Shown here: piece by piece, positions 34,403-44,769 of the stretch
Layout: every line of letters starts with the position of its first letter
Numbering within the stretch: the first letter of the stretch is position 1
Origin: Krasilnikovozyma curviuscula
Taxonomy: Eukaryota; Basidiomycota; Tremellomycetes; Cystofilobasidiales; Mrakiaceae
Assembly (NCBI GenBank): GCA_014825775.1
Contig: MVAQ01000103.1
Span: 1 to 64,000, forward strand
Direction of reading: 5' to 3'
DNA: 64,000 nucleotides
Position numbers and translations under genes: made by a program
The notes under the pieces: model-generated
What the model was told of the DNA's origin: nothing
What the model saw: only the letters and a program-made list of their open reading frames with translations
Databases searched by the model: none

Positions 34403-36053
34403 TCATGTTCTTTCAGTCCTACACATCTCCTTCCATCGCTTCTTATCTTCCGCCACCAGGTGCTCCATCTGGGCTCTCCTGCTGCCTTCCTTCACCACGT
34501 TCCAAGTCAACTCGATGTCGCTTCCTTCGCCTTCATTGCCACGTTTTGGGTTCCCTTCAAAGACTCTAAGGTGGTTCATGGCTGACCAAGTGGTATGGTA
34601 CGCAACTTCGTGAGAAGGAAAGCCGAAGGCGACCAGCCAGTTGTACCTGCGAAGCCCAAAGCAAGTCAGAAAACCAGCACTCCATCAGCAATCAGGCCTT
34701 GAAAAGCTCACCTAAGGTTCGAATTGATCAGAACCTCCCCATCATGTGGGAGAGAGACTTGTGCCTGCCCTGCAATCGCAGCTTGTTCCATCTTCCACGC
34801 GCTCACGGCCAGCTTCTCCAGGTTCACATCTACGTCGCTTCTGACGCCATTCAGAAACATACGGATACTACGTGCGATAGATGAACGACGGTGGATGGCG
34901 TCATCGTGCGGTGACGAAAGACGAGGAAGAGGGATTTTCATCTGAGTCGCTACGTTGCCGCACAGCGACGGTAGGTTAGGTGGGAAAGACGGGTGTCCTT
35001 TGTGGAACCCTCGATACTACAAAAGTATAAAGGTTAAAGACGACTCATTGGGTACTACGATAAGAAAACCCTACTGACGTTCATCGAGTACACAATACTC
35101 CGAACCTCGACACCACAAGCAACTAGCAACGAGGTCCACCAGGCGCTGATAACATCCTGATCAGAAAGTTTGAGATCTTTATCTGCATCAGAGGCAGAAA
35201 GAGCAACAGCACACTCGTGTTTCATCGCCTTCATCTCCTCCCTGGTCAGCGACACCTCCATCACTGTCGATATCTTCGCGTCCTCAACATACGCCTCTCG
35301 CATCACGCCAAGTTCCTTAGGATCAACCTGAAGTACAGAGTACTTTTTCACCACCTCTTGTGACGGAGGGTACGGCGAGAGCGAGACGTGCGGAAAGAAC
35401 GTCGGATGGTCCATAGATGCCGTTGCATTCTCTCTGGTGTAGAAGTACGAGAGGTCGCGGTTGAACCGGTTGGATGAGCTCGCATCACTGATGATATGTG
35501 TCCATAGGATTCCAAGGACTGAAGTTTTGGCTGGAAGGAGGGTGGTGAGGCGTATGGCGACTAAAGCCGCGTTGGTGTTTGGTAAAAAGGAGTCGGGTTG
35601 CAGTGTTGGGAGGTATGGCGCTGCTGTGGGTTGGATGACCTTTGCTGTGGGGAATGGAGGGTCGATGGTGGTGATGGTCTGTGTTTCTAATGGAAACGGT
35701 GATGCTGTGAGATCGATCTGGAGATGATGGGTGAAAGTACAATGTCAACAAACGTCACACCTCAATCGAACTAGTCAGACCGCAACACCCACCGAGAACG
35801 ACCAGCTTCCTGCGTTACCTTCCTTTTCTTTCTTTATATACCGTCCCACGGTGATGGGCCAAAGCGCGGTCACCTCCTGAACCGCGATCCTCAGCCTCTC
35901 GAGATCGATTTCACCGGGGAACGTGAGTATAGTCGGGATGGGCCCATAAGGCCACAAGGTAATAGGCGGTAAGGGAATCTTGTTCATTCCGCATTGAAGC
36001 GAGGGATTTGAGGGTGGATTGGGCTGGACGAGGTGGGTCACTACGGTCGACAT
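34403..36053 (-). CDS. BAHD-type acyltransferase (Transferase family)
   Basis: This is a CoA-dependent O- or N-acyltransferase of the BAHD/trichothecene-acetyltransferase fold, about 450 residues. It starts at 36053 (MSTVVTHLVQPNPP), with LPPITLWPYGPIPTILTFPG and RLRIAVQEVTALWPITVGRY, typical of the N-terminal lobe. The catalytic HxxxD motif is LWTHIISDASS. Further on come LSDQDVISAWWTSLLVA (motif region before the crossover loop) and, near the C-terminus, NSNLRYNWLVAFGFP in the place of the structural DFGWG motif, which is therefore degenerate. Asp/His catalysis is kept while the structural motif is lost, as in many fungal members. It ends KEMCRTERT at 34403. Five exons are inferred. It shares a 557-base promoter with M20 peptidase B, which suggests co-regulation. 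The substrate is unknown. Confidence 0.8.
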
Positions 36054-36610
36054 TGAACGTTGAAGCTGGGAAATTATTCAGTAAAAAGTTTCTCCTTAGG
36101 AAGATGTAAGACTGTGCTGGTTTTAGTGGACGTCAAAGGGGTGGACCGTAACACTGATTTTATTGTAGTTGCTGACTTTTAGCGAAAGAATTGGCGAGCG
36201 GCGACAGATGACGCCGAGGCACAAGTCCAAGCTTACACAGCAGGGTGCTTCCAACGAGGACCTTCTTTTTCTGACATTTCCTAGAGTACATAGATAGTGC
36301 ATAAAGGATGGTGGACTGGGGATTGATCAGAGGTTAGCTTCGCAAGAATTGGCGCCTTCTATGTACAAGGGTGTGTTCAGGTAGACAGAAATGGTAACGG
36401 TTTACTGGATTTCTAAAACAGTGGGAATCTTTATTTCACTGTATTCTTATCCGTCGAAGGTCCTGCGAGCTTCAGTAACAATGGGAGGTATGTCCGACCT
36501 GCCTGTGGCGCATCAACAGACGCTGCGCGGCGCTAGTCCGCACGGCGCTCATCCGCACTGATTTTTGCGTCTTTGTGCTTGCCAACGACGAGTATCTCAG
36601 CTTGGGTAGG
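36054..36610. promoter_or_regulatory. divergent promoter BAHD-like / M20 peptidase B
   Basis: This is the 557-base shared upstream region. It contains CTCATCCGCA at 36548-36557, the reverse complement of TGCGGATGAG found upstream of peptidase A, plus a second TCCGCAC about 13 bases before it. CGG-type triplets are the usual half-sites of Zn2Cys6 factors. A 90-codon open frame on the minus strand (36472-36744) overlaps the peptidase start and is not believed. Confidence 0.5.
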
Positions 36611-39069
36611 ATGTCGGTTATACAAGAAAAAGGAATGGATTCTCTACCTCTGCCTACTCTGGTGGAACCCAAACGAGCGGGTAACAAGCTCAACAAATCG
36701 CTTTTAATTGGCGCACTTGCCCTCTCCCTCGTCGTGTACATCAAGAACCCTTTACAGGCTGTTCAACGCTCCCACCTCACCTTGGAAGATCAAAGCCTTC
36801 TGAAAGAGGCCCAATGCCCGTTCCAACCCCAAGGAAAGCTGGCAGCTTCTTCTCTCTGGGTCAGTAGGGTATCCTGTTTCTAGTCTGTCGGCTCAAAAAG
36901 GCTCACAGCTCCTCTTGACTTTTTAGCCTTCAGATGGCCTCTCACAAGAAGAGAAACTCGAGTATGCTTACAAACTCAGTAAAGCTGTTCAGATACCAAC
37001 AGAGAGCTTTGATGATCTTGGTCGAGATACCGACCCAGAGGACGAGAATCCAGATCCGAGATGGGCAGTACATGGGGTGTTCAACACCTTCCTGGAAGAA
37101 GAATATCTACTGACGTGAGTATTGTTCTCTGTGTCAGCTTGCTCGCTTTCAGCTATTGACCAATAGTGTGTGACAGCTTCAAACACCTCCAGTATGAGCG
37201 CGTTCACAAATACTCCCATCTGTTCACTTTACCGGGAACGAACCCAAGTTTGAAGCCAATAATGCTGATGGGACATCAAGTGAGTCTGTATTCCGGGCAT
37301 CTTTTTCGTACCAGCACTAACAGATCCATTCTTCCGCAGGACGTCGTTCCAGTCCCAGAAGCGACTGTTTCTCGTTGGACGTACCCACCTTTCTCCGGAA
37401 AGATTACCAAGGACGGGTGGATTTGGGGACGAGGAAGTGTCGACAACAAGAACACCTTGATTTCCGTCTTGTCCGCGATGGAGAGGGTCGTCAAGGAGAG
37501 GTTGGGTGCTGGAGAAGATGTGAGAGGTGAAAGGACGGTGATTCTGTCCTTTGGGTTTGATGAGGAAATGATGGTATGTCAGCGGTCATACGTTCTTTCT
37601 TTCACTCAAAGCCGTCGCTGACACCACATCGTGTACTCGCTTGAACGCAGGGCCCCAAAGGTGCGTTGCCTGCCTGTCAAGCCAGAAAGATGTATCCTCG
37701 CTACTTTACTGATTCTTATCAACCCGGTCCTCTTACTTTAGGTGCTGGTGATATCTCCCAGATCCTCAAGAAACGCTATGGCCCAGACGGCATCGCGTTC
37801 ATCATTGACGAGGTAAGCCTCATCACAGAGATTTGGGCCAGACTTACCAACTGATGTGATTGGCATTGACGCAGGGATTCACGGGTATTGATGTTGAGTA
37901 TGGTCTCAAAGTTGCCAGTCTTGGAATGTCGGAGAAGGGTGGGTTGGGAATGCAGCTGGTCGTTGAAACTCCTGGTGGTAAGGTTCAAAGCATGTTAGTG
38001 CAGATCAAAGGAACTAGCTTATCGATTTTTTCGTTCAATAGGCCACGCGTCTATGCCACCAAAGCATACTGGCTGTGAGTTGGATTCATTGCACTACGAC
38101 CATAGGGCTTGTTTGGCCTAACGTTATTCTTTATCTTTACTGCAGTGGGAGTTCTCTCACTCCTTCTCGCGCGACTGGAAGCCAACCCGTCACCTCCTCA
38201 CTTCACTTCAACCTCTCCTCTCCTCAAGTACTACCAATGCCTTGCTTCTTACGCCCCCGAAATTCCAGCCGATATCAAGAAAAAAGCGCTTGATCCGTCG
38301 AAGTGGGACGACCTCGCTATGGAGCTGTCAGAGGTCTCTGATAAACTTAGAGCATATACTGCGACTACTCTGGCCATTAACATCGTCAACGGTGGTGTCA
38401 AGAGCAATGGTGAGTCCTGCGCTTCCCTGACTTACTGAATGGCGCCAGGTTCTTTTGAGCGTAACGACTTTCTCTAACATCTTCTTTCTCAGCTCTACCT
38501 GAAATTTCCACTGCAACGCTGGACAGCAGAATCGGATTCGATGACACCGTCGCGGCTGCACAAGAGCGATTCTCAGCACTCCTGACACCCATCGCCAAGT
38601 CGCTCGGTCTCTCCTACACTGCTTTCGGCGAGACCCGCTACGCTCCATCGAATAGCTCAGTATACAGAGGCGATATTTCTCTAGGCCTCTCTGGCAGCTT
38701 TTCTGGAAGAGAGGCTGCAGCGATCACCAAGTCCGAAGGGGCCGTGTGGGACCTGCTTGCGTCGACCATCAAGGGCGTTTGGGGAGAGAGCGTTGTTGTT
38801 TCACCAAGCAGCATGATTGCTGGAACAGATACCAAGTGGATGGCTGAGTTGAGTGAGAACGTCATCAGATGGCTCCCCGCGTCGTTCGCTGAGGCGAGGA
38901 ACCCTCACACGGTGGATGAGAGTATCACAATTGATGGTATGTTCTCGATTTTGGTCATTTGTTTTTGGAGCAGCATGTCACTAATTTTTTTCTTCTTTTT
39001 ACAGCTCACGTCTCGAGTATTCGATTCTTTTACGAGCTGATTCGTGGGACGGACGGGTGGACTTACTAG
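36611..39069 (+). CDS. M20 metallopeptidase B (Cps1/PM20D1-like, membrane-anchored)
   Basis: This is a paralogue of peptidase A with the same architecture. I prefer the ATG at 36611 (MSVIQEKGMDSLPLP), which gives an N-terminal length like A; another in-frame ATG lies upstream at 36575. The anchor helix is LLIGALALSLVVYI. Catalytic residues are all present: MGHQDVVPV, GRGSVDNKNT, FGFDEEMM then GPKGAG across an intron, FIIDEGFTG, and IDAHVSSIRFFYEL. Shared signatures with A include AVQIPTESFDDLGRDTDP, FTSTSPLLKYYQCLASYAPE, NIVNGGVKSNALPEIS and DSRIGFDDTV. It ends GTDGWTY. About nine exons. Likely vacuolar or secretory-pathway, cleaving C-terminal residues or N-acyl amino acids. It is divergent from the BAHD-like acyltransferase. 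Confidence 0.92.
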
Positions 39070-39227
39070 AAATACTTGGTGCACGTTAGAGAACATAAAC
39101 AAGGAAAATTGCTGGTTATCATAGTCTTATAAAGAGACAGAAAGAATGTGCAGTGGCATAGTCAAACGTCATCATCTCGTTGACTCATTTAACGCTCAAC
39201 GTTCTCCGGTACATTCGATGTACTCAG

Positions 39228-40174
39228 TCAAACTTCGACTTCCTTCGATGAACCATTAGCGGGAGCGGGTGGTGGTCCTCGGGGCGGAGGATAGGCCGAG
39301 TACTCCGGTGCATGAATGTACGTGGGAAGGTACGCCTCAGGGTGGAAATTGGCATATGTGACGTCAGGGAGCTTGATCGTAATCTTTGCAACGCTGGACG
39401 AGATGCCATTTCCACGTTGGATCAACCATTTCTGATTGCTGGCTGGGAAAGGAAGACGAGAGTCCTCCACGCTGTACCTTTTGTACAGGGTGTCCAATCT
39501 TTTAGCACCCTGGAGGTAAAAACACGAAAGTGAGGAAGTGAAACAACCGAAGAATGGTGTAATAGAGGTCACAGTAATGGTCCAGAGGACGAGTGGTCCG
39601 TAGCACAAAAAGCCAACCGAGAACAGAATTGCAAAGTCAATCAGTCGGATCGCGAAGAAGGAGATTTGAGTGTCGTCGATAAGGAATCGATCTAAAAGGT
39701 TGATCAGAGGTATGGTAAGAATGAAAGTGATTCTGTGATTGCAAGGATTGAAAGAAATATAGGAGAGGTTGGGTCAGCGAGAAGCATCTCACGACGAGCA
39801 GCTAAGAGCAGAACTGACGCGAATGCCATGATCCAGCCACTAAGCTTCCAACGGTTTGAAATGAATCTAAAGTGTGTCTTTTTAAGTTCTGCATCAGATG
39901 GAGGAGAAGCCCAGTCAATGTTGTTTGTTCTTGAGGCCAACAATTGTCACTGGATGTGCTCACCTTCAACACGTCTAACCCAAGACTCCTGTGAGACGAT
40001 TCCATTCAGTTCAACAGGCATTGAGGGATTTGGTGAAGATGATTTGCATTCCTGAGATCCCCAAGGTAGGTTTGAAAAAAAAAAAGTATAATGTTTCAAG
40101 TGGACAGTCAGGGGAAGAGGAAGCAACGACAGATTGAATGCATAGAGGACAAACCACGAGAGCCTCGTTAGCAC
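39228..40174 (-). CDS. uncharacterised multi-pass membrane protein
   Basis: I do not recognise the family. From the ATG at 40174 (MLTRLSWFVLYAFNLSLLPL) the N-terminus is hydrophobic. A later exon has LKKTHFRFISNRWKLSGW followed by IMAFASVLLLAARREMLL. Then come helices around ITFILTIPLINLLDRFL, FFAIRLIDFAILFSVGFLC and LVLWTITVTSITPFF. The C-terminal cytosolic tail has LDTLYKRYSVEDSRLPFP, then a Pro-rich end (PPPRGPPPAPANGSSKEVEV). Four membrane segments are likely. An alternative ATG at 40220 would add residues in another frame and is less good. It lies within the TF/peptidase block, 158 bases past the end of peptidase B and on the opposite strand. A role as a transporter or membrane organiser cannot be stated. 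Confidence 0.6.
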
Positions 40175-40553
40175 TCCTGTTTAGAACACGTTGAGAGGAA
40201 TATGTAGGCCAGTAAGACATGATAGTTTGTTGATAGATTGAAAAGCTAGTAATCTCATGAAGGGATGATGGAAAGCAGGTTGATCAGTTCAAATAACCAA
40301 TGAAGAGGAAATAAGAAGACTCACTTCCAAAAGGCAACCACAGATGCCAGCACCAGGTTCGAGAAGAAGAGTAAGATATTGATAATCTAGTAAAAAAGAG
40401 GTTCTAGCCGCAAGTTGGTTGTCTGGGAAAACATCTGCTCTGCGCGGCGATCTGGGTTGCAAAAATGGGAACGAAATCTTGTAAGACTTTTTCCAGTGGA
40501 ATTGAGAAGAATCCCCTGTCTCCTGTAATTTGATTGAAAAAAGCCAAATGCAA
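40175..40553. other. gap between membrane-protein start and TF3 stop
   Basis: This 379-base interval holds the 5' flank of the membrane-protein gene and the TF3 3' UTR. An open minus-strand frame (40289-40567) overlaps the TF3 stop and has no domain. Nothing else is recognised. Confidence 0.45.
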
Positions 40554-43066
40554 TCACAATGTATCATAGAGCGAAGCCAAAAACTCCTCCATGTCAGAGG
40601 ACAACGTCATGTTCCAATCGTCTGTTTGGTTACCACTGGGATATAATGATCTGCTGGCTATCACACCAATTGGTTGTATGGTATCTTCGTGCGGGTCCTG
40701 AAGTTGAAGCTGTGGTGCAGGATTGAAGTGATCGAAAGGGCGTTCAAAATCTGTCCACGCATTGAGGACTGCTCGAGTAGGTGACGAGTTTTGATGTAGT
40801 AGGCAAGTTTGGAGTGATTCCCCAGAGATTATGATACCACCACCGGCTGTCTCAGCTCCAAAGTTACGAGGAGCGCCGTCAGTCGGGATGAGAACGTTCG
40901 TTAGGATGTTCAAGATCTCTCGATAGTTCTTTGTCTACACTTATACAGTAATGGTCAGAAAAATTCAAATAGAGAGGAATAATGACTACTTACCATCGCC
41001 CAGTCTTCATCTGCAAAACTGTTCAATACAGATTTGCACTGAGTGATGTGGTCCATCACCTCGCTACGGCTGATTCGCAACTCTGGTGGAGTAGTAGATG
41101 ATGTATACTCTGTCAATGCGTAGAGCAAAGACATACATGCATAGCTGCAATTTGCTAGCTGAGTCCAGTTTTGATTCAGGTGACGGCCTGTCGAGGTAGA
41201 ATGCAAACTATCAGTCAACAGAAAACAAAAACCCGAGTAGAGAGAAGATCGAGAAGAAATCACTCCTTACGCTGATACAAATCATAAAACATATTCACAG
41301 CTGACTTTGAAGAGCGATATAGGATACTGAGACTCTGAGGCGAGATTTGAGGGATCCTCAAACTTGGCCGATGACACGCAGCGATGAACATCTGATATTT
41401 CATGTCAAACATGATCCGATTACTTTGATTGTCGGCGACAGAAGGAAATTCAGTCAGAGCAGACGGCACGTCTGCTTTCCAACTGTCGATCGAGGCTGTC
41501 AATTCGTCCAAAACTGCGTCCTTTTCTTCTCGGGATAGCGCGCCTCCGTCAATGTATAGCCGTTGCATGAGAACCCCCCATAGCCTTCGTTCTTTAGTGA
41601 TATGGACCATGATAGCGAGTGGATGGACCGATGAGGGTGATAATGCTGACGGTATCGTCGGAAACTGGACAATTATAACTCAATTAATTATTGGGGAAGA
41701 TAGTGTGAAGGCAGGGCCAAAACAACATACAGGAACAGTAATAAATGAGTCTGGAATATTGACAGGTTTACCTAGAGTGTAGGAATGTACTCGATCCAAG
41801 TTGTAAAGGGACCAGAAGGTCTTTCTCTTGACTTCGTTGCGATCTTCGTCATCTCTGAGGTGTAGACCGATGGAGAAGGCGATTCGAGTAGCAATTGCGA
41901 GGATTGCTTGAAGAGAGATTGTTGTTTCGTACAGAGAGCTCATTCCGAGTAAGACGAGAGCTTGAACGCAGACCTGAAAAGGGCGGCGGAGCGAGGGATC
42001 AGTGCGCAAACCGAAGGACAGATGAATGTCAGTCTCCAGAGTCTCCACTAACCAAATCCTCTTTACACAGAATCGTGTCCATTCCTGCACCAAACGCTCT
42101 GTCTCGGTACACCTTCGCGATCCCCTTTGGCGCCTTTCCCTTCTTCTCCATCGTCAGCCCCGCGAGATAGAACACCATGTTGATCCTAAACACGCTCTCC
42201 GGCGGCGTTTTTGTCGTGGGTGACGAGTTCCTGATAGAAGCGTTGAGTTCTTTCATCAAAGGTTCGAGTTCCAGGACGGGGTAAACATTCGAATAGCCTT
42301 GAAAGAACTGGTCTGCCATCATGCGTGCAGTCCCTAAGTCTGGCCAAATTTCGGGAAGAGTGGTCCGAGTATTACTGACAGCGCTAACAACTGGTGGTAA
42401 TGGACGAAGAGGTACTGGTGAAGGGGAAGACGCTGTTTGAATTTTGTTTAGAGGATGAGAGAGAGGGATTGTTGTCCCATGAGGAGAGTTGAAACTAGGG
42501 CGATCTCCATTATCGTGAACGCTAGTCTGACTGGGATGAAAAGCTGGAGAAAGGTCCTCGTAGTGTTGTTGATGCTTGGGAGAAGCAGGTGACTTGGGTC
42601 CGGAGGGACTTTCCTCTGCTAATGGCGGATGCCTGGGCAGGGGAGTGAGCAGGGTCGGAACTGAACCAGTTTTCAACGTTGAAATGTGGGAAAGTCCTGG
42701 CTCTACATCTCTCAACAGATTCTCTAACCAGTCCACTCGCTGTCTGAGGCCATAAGCAAGCCTCCGGAGATCGTTCATTTGACTAGACCCGGAGCAGAAG
42801 GTTCAGGGCTACGCCAACAACGAAATCTGCTCAACTACTCACTTCTTCATTGCATGCTCTGAATGATCTCTATCCAGCTTGTCATAGAGGCAAACGACGT
42901 TGATCTTGGTGCATTCGGAGCACCCTTCGAGGCGCCTGTCGCATTTCCTTTTCCTTTTATGGCACCGTGAACAAGCAGCGATTACTCCTACTCCGTGCTT
43001 CGACCGCTTGGGTCGATTTTGTTCGACCAAGTCCGCTGATTCTTCAGCGGGAGCTGGGGACGTCAT
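40554..43066 (-). CDS. Zn2Cys6 transcription factor with fungal-specific domain (TF3)
   Basis: This is the third zinc-cluster paralogue. The first exon (start 43066, MTSPAPAEESADL) contains the whole cluster, CSRCHKRKRKCDRRLEGC then SECTKINVVC, preceded by KRSKHGVG as in TF2. Next come LRRLAYGLRQRVDWLENLL, VEPGLSHISTLKTGSVPTLL, and the fungal_trans domain with TARMMADQFFQGYSNVYPVL, PPESVFRINMVFYLAGLTME, VYRDRAFGAGMDTILCKEDL, LQAILAIATRIAFSIGLHL, and YTLGKPVNIPDSFITVP. It ends in an acidic, aromatic segment (DWNMTLSSDMEEFLASLY). TF2 is intron-split inside the zinc cluster while TF3 is not, so one intron was gained or lost after duplication. The ATG is 172 bases from the divergent fluoride-exporter ATG. 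About seven exons. Confidence 0.9.
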
Positions 43067-43238
43067 TTCAGTTGAGTCTTGAGTGTTTTGCGCGGTTGCG
43101 CGTTCAGCTAGCTAGCCATTGACTCTCATAGGCATTTCCAACGAACAAAATAATCATGAACCTACAGAGGTGAACCGCACTTAGCAGTATTGAAGTAGCA
43201 CTAGCAGTGCAAGAAGCAGTAGCAGCTTATCCGGGAGC
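43067..43238. promoter_or_regulatory. 172-base bidirectional promoter TF3 / FEX
   Basis: TF3 (minus) and the fluoride exporter (plus) start only 172 bases apart. The segment contains a repeat-like run of AGTAGCACTAGCAGTGCAAG just before the exporter start. No TATA box is evident. Confidence 0.5.
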
Positions 43239-44583
43239 ATGTCCATCCGGCGATTTAACGGCAACGGCGAGAGCCAAGAGGGCAAGGTAGAGGGTGATAC
43301 GGAGAATAGAGTCGTTGGGTCTGATGGCGACAATCGCAGTACAAGTAGAGGGGAGCCTGTGGTGGAGGAAGATGCTGCACGAGAAGTTGTACCGACAGAG
43401 AGCAGAAACAACATTCCAAAGCGAAGCATTACACCCGCCGACGAAAACCCCGATGTACCACCAAGAGAACCACTGAAGCCAGACTTGTTCGCCCCTTCAC
43501 TCTACCATATTCCAACACTGTCCATCATAACCTTATTCTCCATCATCGGCACACTCATTCGACTTGGCTTGACCGCATTCTTCACCACCAGCCCAGGAGA
43601 GAGCGTGTTTCCGTTGGTCTGGTCTCAAGCTGTTGGATGTTTAATAATGGGGGTTACTACAAAGAGAAGGAAGGAAATTGAGATGGTCTATGCTCCTCTC
43701 TATGTAGGAATCACAACGGGTCTCTGTGGATCGATAACGACCTTCAGTTCGTGGATGGTTCAGGTCTTTGTTGCTTACTCAAATGAGCTAGGTTACGGCA
43801 GGAATAGAAGAGGAAATGTGAGTTTTTTTACTCTCTTGTATGGATACGAGAAGTCCTAAGTTCAGATGTATGACCTGTCTCTGACAATGTTGCTCTAAAA
43901 AAAAGGTAGCCGACGGATTTTCTCAGTCATTCATTACTATTGGCATTTCCCTCTTCAGTGTTTCACTAGGAAGACATATTTCAACGTTCCTCCCGGCGTG
44001 CTCGTCTGAAACAGAGTCCAAACTGCAGCAGCCTATTTCGCCCCGGCGCAACTTGCTGAAGGATTGTTTCTACATCACCCTCACCTTCATGGCCATCTTG
44101 CTGCTGCTGCTTCTCTTTATTTTGAAACCACTTCCACCTAATGCACAGCCCATCCTGTTCTCGGCCCTCTTATCTCCACCTGGTGCAATTTTGCGATATG
44201 TGCTCTCGAGGCTCAATCCCAAAATCAAAAGGTTCCCAGTCACTGGAACTCTCACAGCCAACATGATTGCAACAACAGTCCTGTCATTATCATATCTACT
44301 TCAGCGCCTACCTTCTCTACAACCAAATCTATCCTTGGTCTCATGCCAGGCTCTACAAGCGCTAGAGGATGGGTTTTGTGGTTGTCTTTCAACAATATCA
44401 TCGTTCGCTGTAGAGCTGCATGCTTTGGGCGCAGAGGAGAACGGCAAGCATCGGCAGTGGTTTGCATACATTTATGCCCTTGCAAGCTATGGGCTTGGAC
44501 AGGCGATTGTGGTTGTTGTGCTGGGAAGCGGCTGGTGGTCGAGCGGGAAATTGTCCGAAGTGTGCACGACAAGGACGGCGTAG
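43239..44583 (+). CDS. FEX1: fluoride exporter FEX (two CrcB domains)
   Basis: This plasma-membrane channel expels toxic fluoride, which enters as HF. Two fused CrcB-type halves form an inverted-topology pseudo-dimer, as usual in eukaryotic FEX. The N-terminus is a charged cytosolic leader (MSIRRFNGNGESQEGK). Half 1 has IPTLSIITLFSIIGTLIRLG, SQAVGCLIMG and the phenylalanine-box region GLCGSITTFSSWMVQVF. One intron follows RRGN. Half 2 has LLSPPGAILRYVLSRLNP, GTLTANMIATTVLSL and GFCGCLSTISSFAVEL, then a last helix LASYGLGQAIVVVVLG. The conserved Asn of the pore is visible in half 2 (TANM). In half 1 the equivalent place reads WSQAVG, so the Asn appears lost there, in line with functional asymmetry known for eukaryotic FEX. 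It ends CTTRTA. It is divergent from TF3. Confidence 0.93.
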
Positions 44584-44769
44584 AGAGAAACACTGTATCG
44601 TTATAGAATCTAAAACTGGAATAACTAGACAGTGGTGTTCATCATCTAAGAGGGCAAAAGTAAATTTGAGGCAATCGCCAAAAAAAAAACATCAAGTTTT
44701 GTCGCCCCGATGTTTCGTGAATTTGTAGCAGCAACCAGTCACCTCACCGCCGTTGGCTGAGCCCTCAGG

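Noticed and set aside
36472..36744. 90-codon minus-strand frame over the M20B start
   Set aside because: Antisense to the conserved peptidase N-terminus and without a domain.
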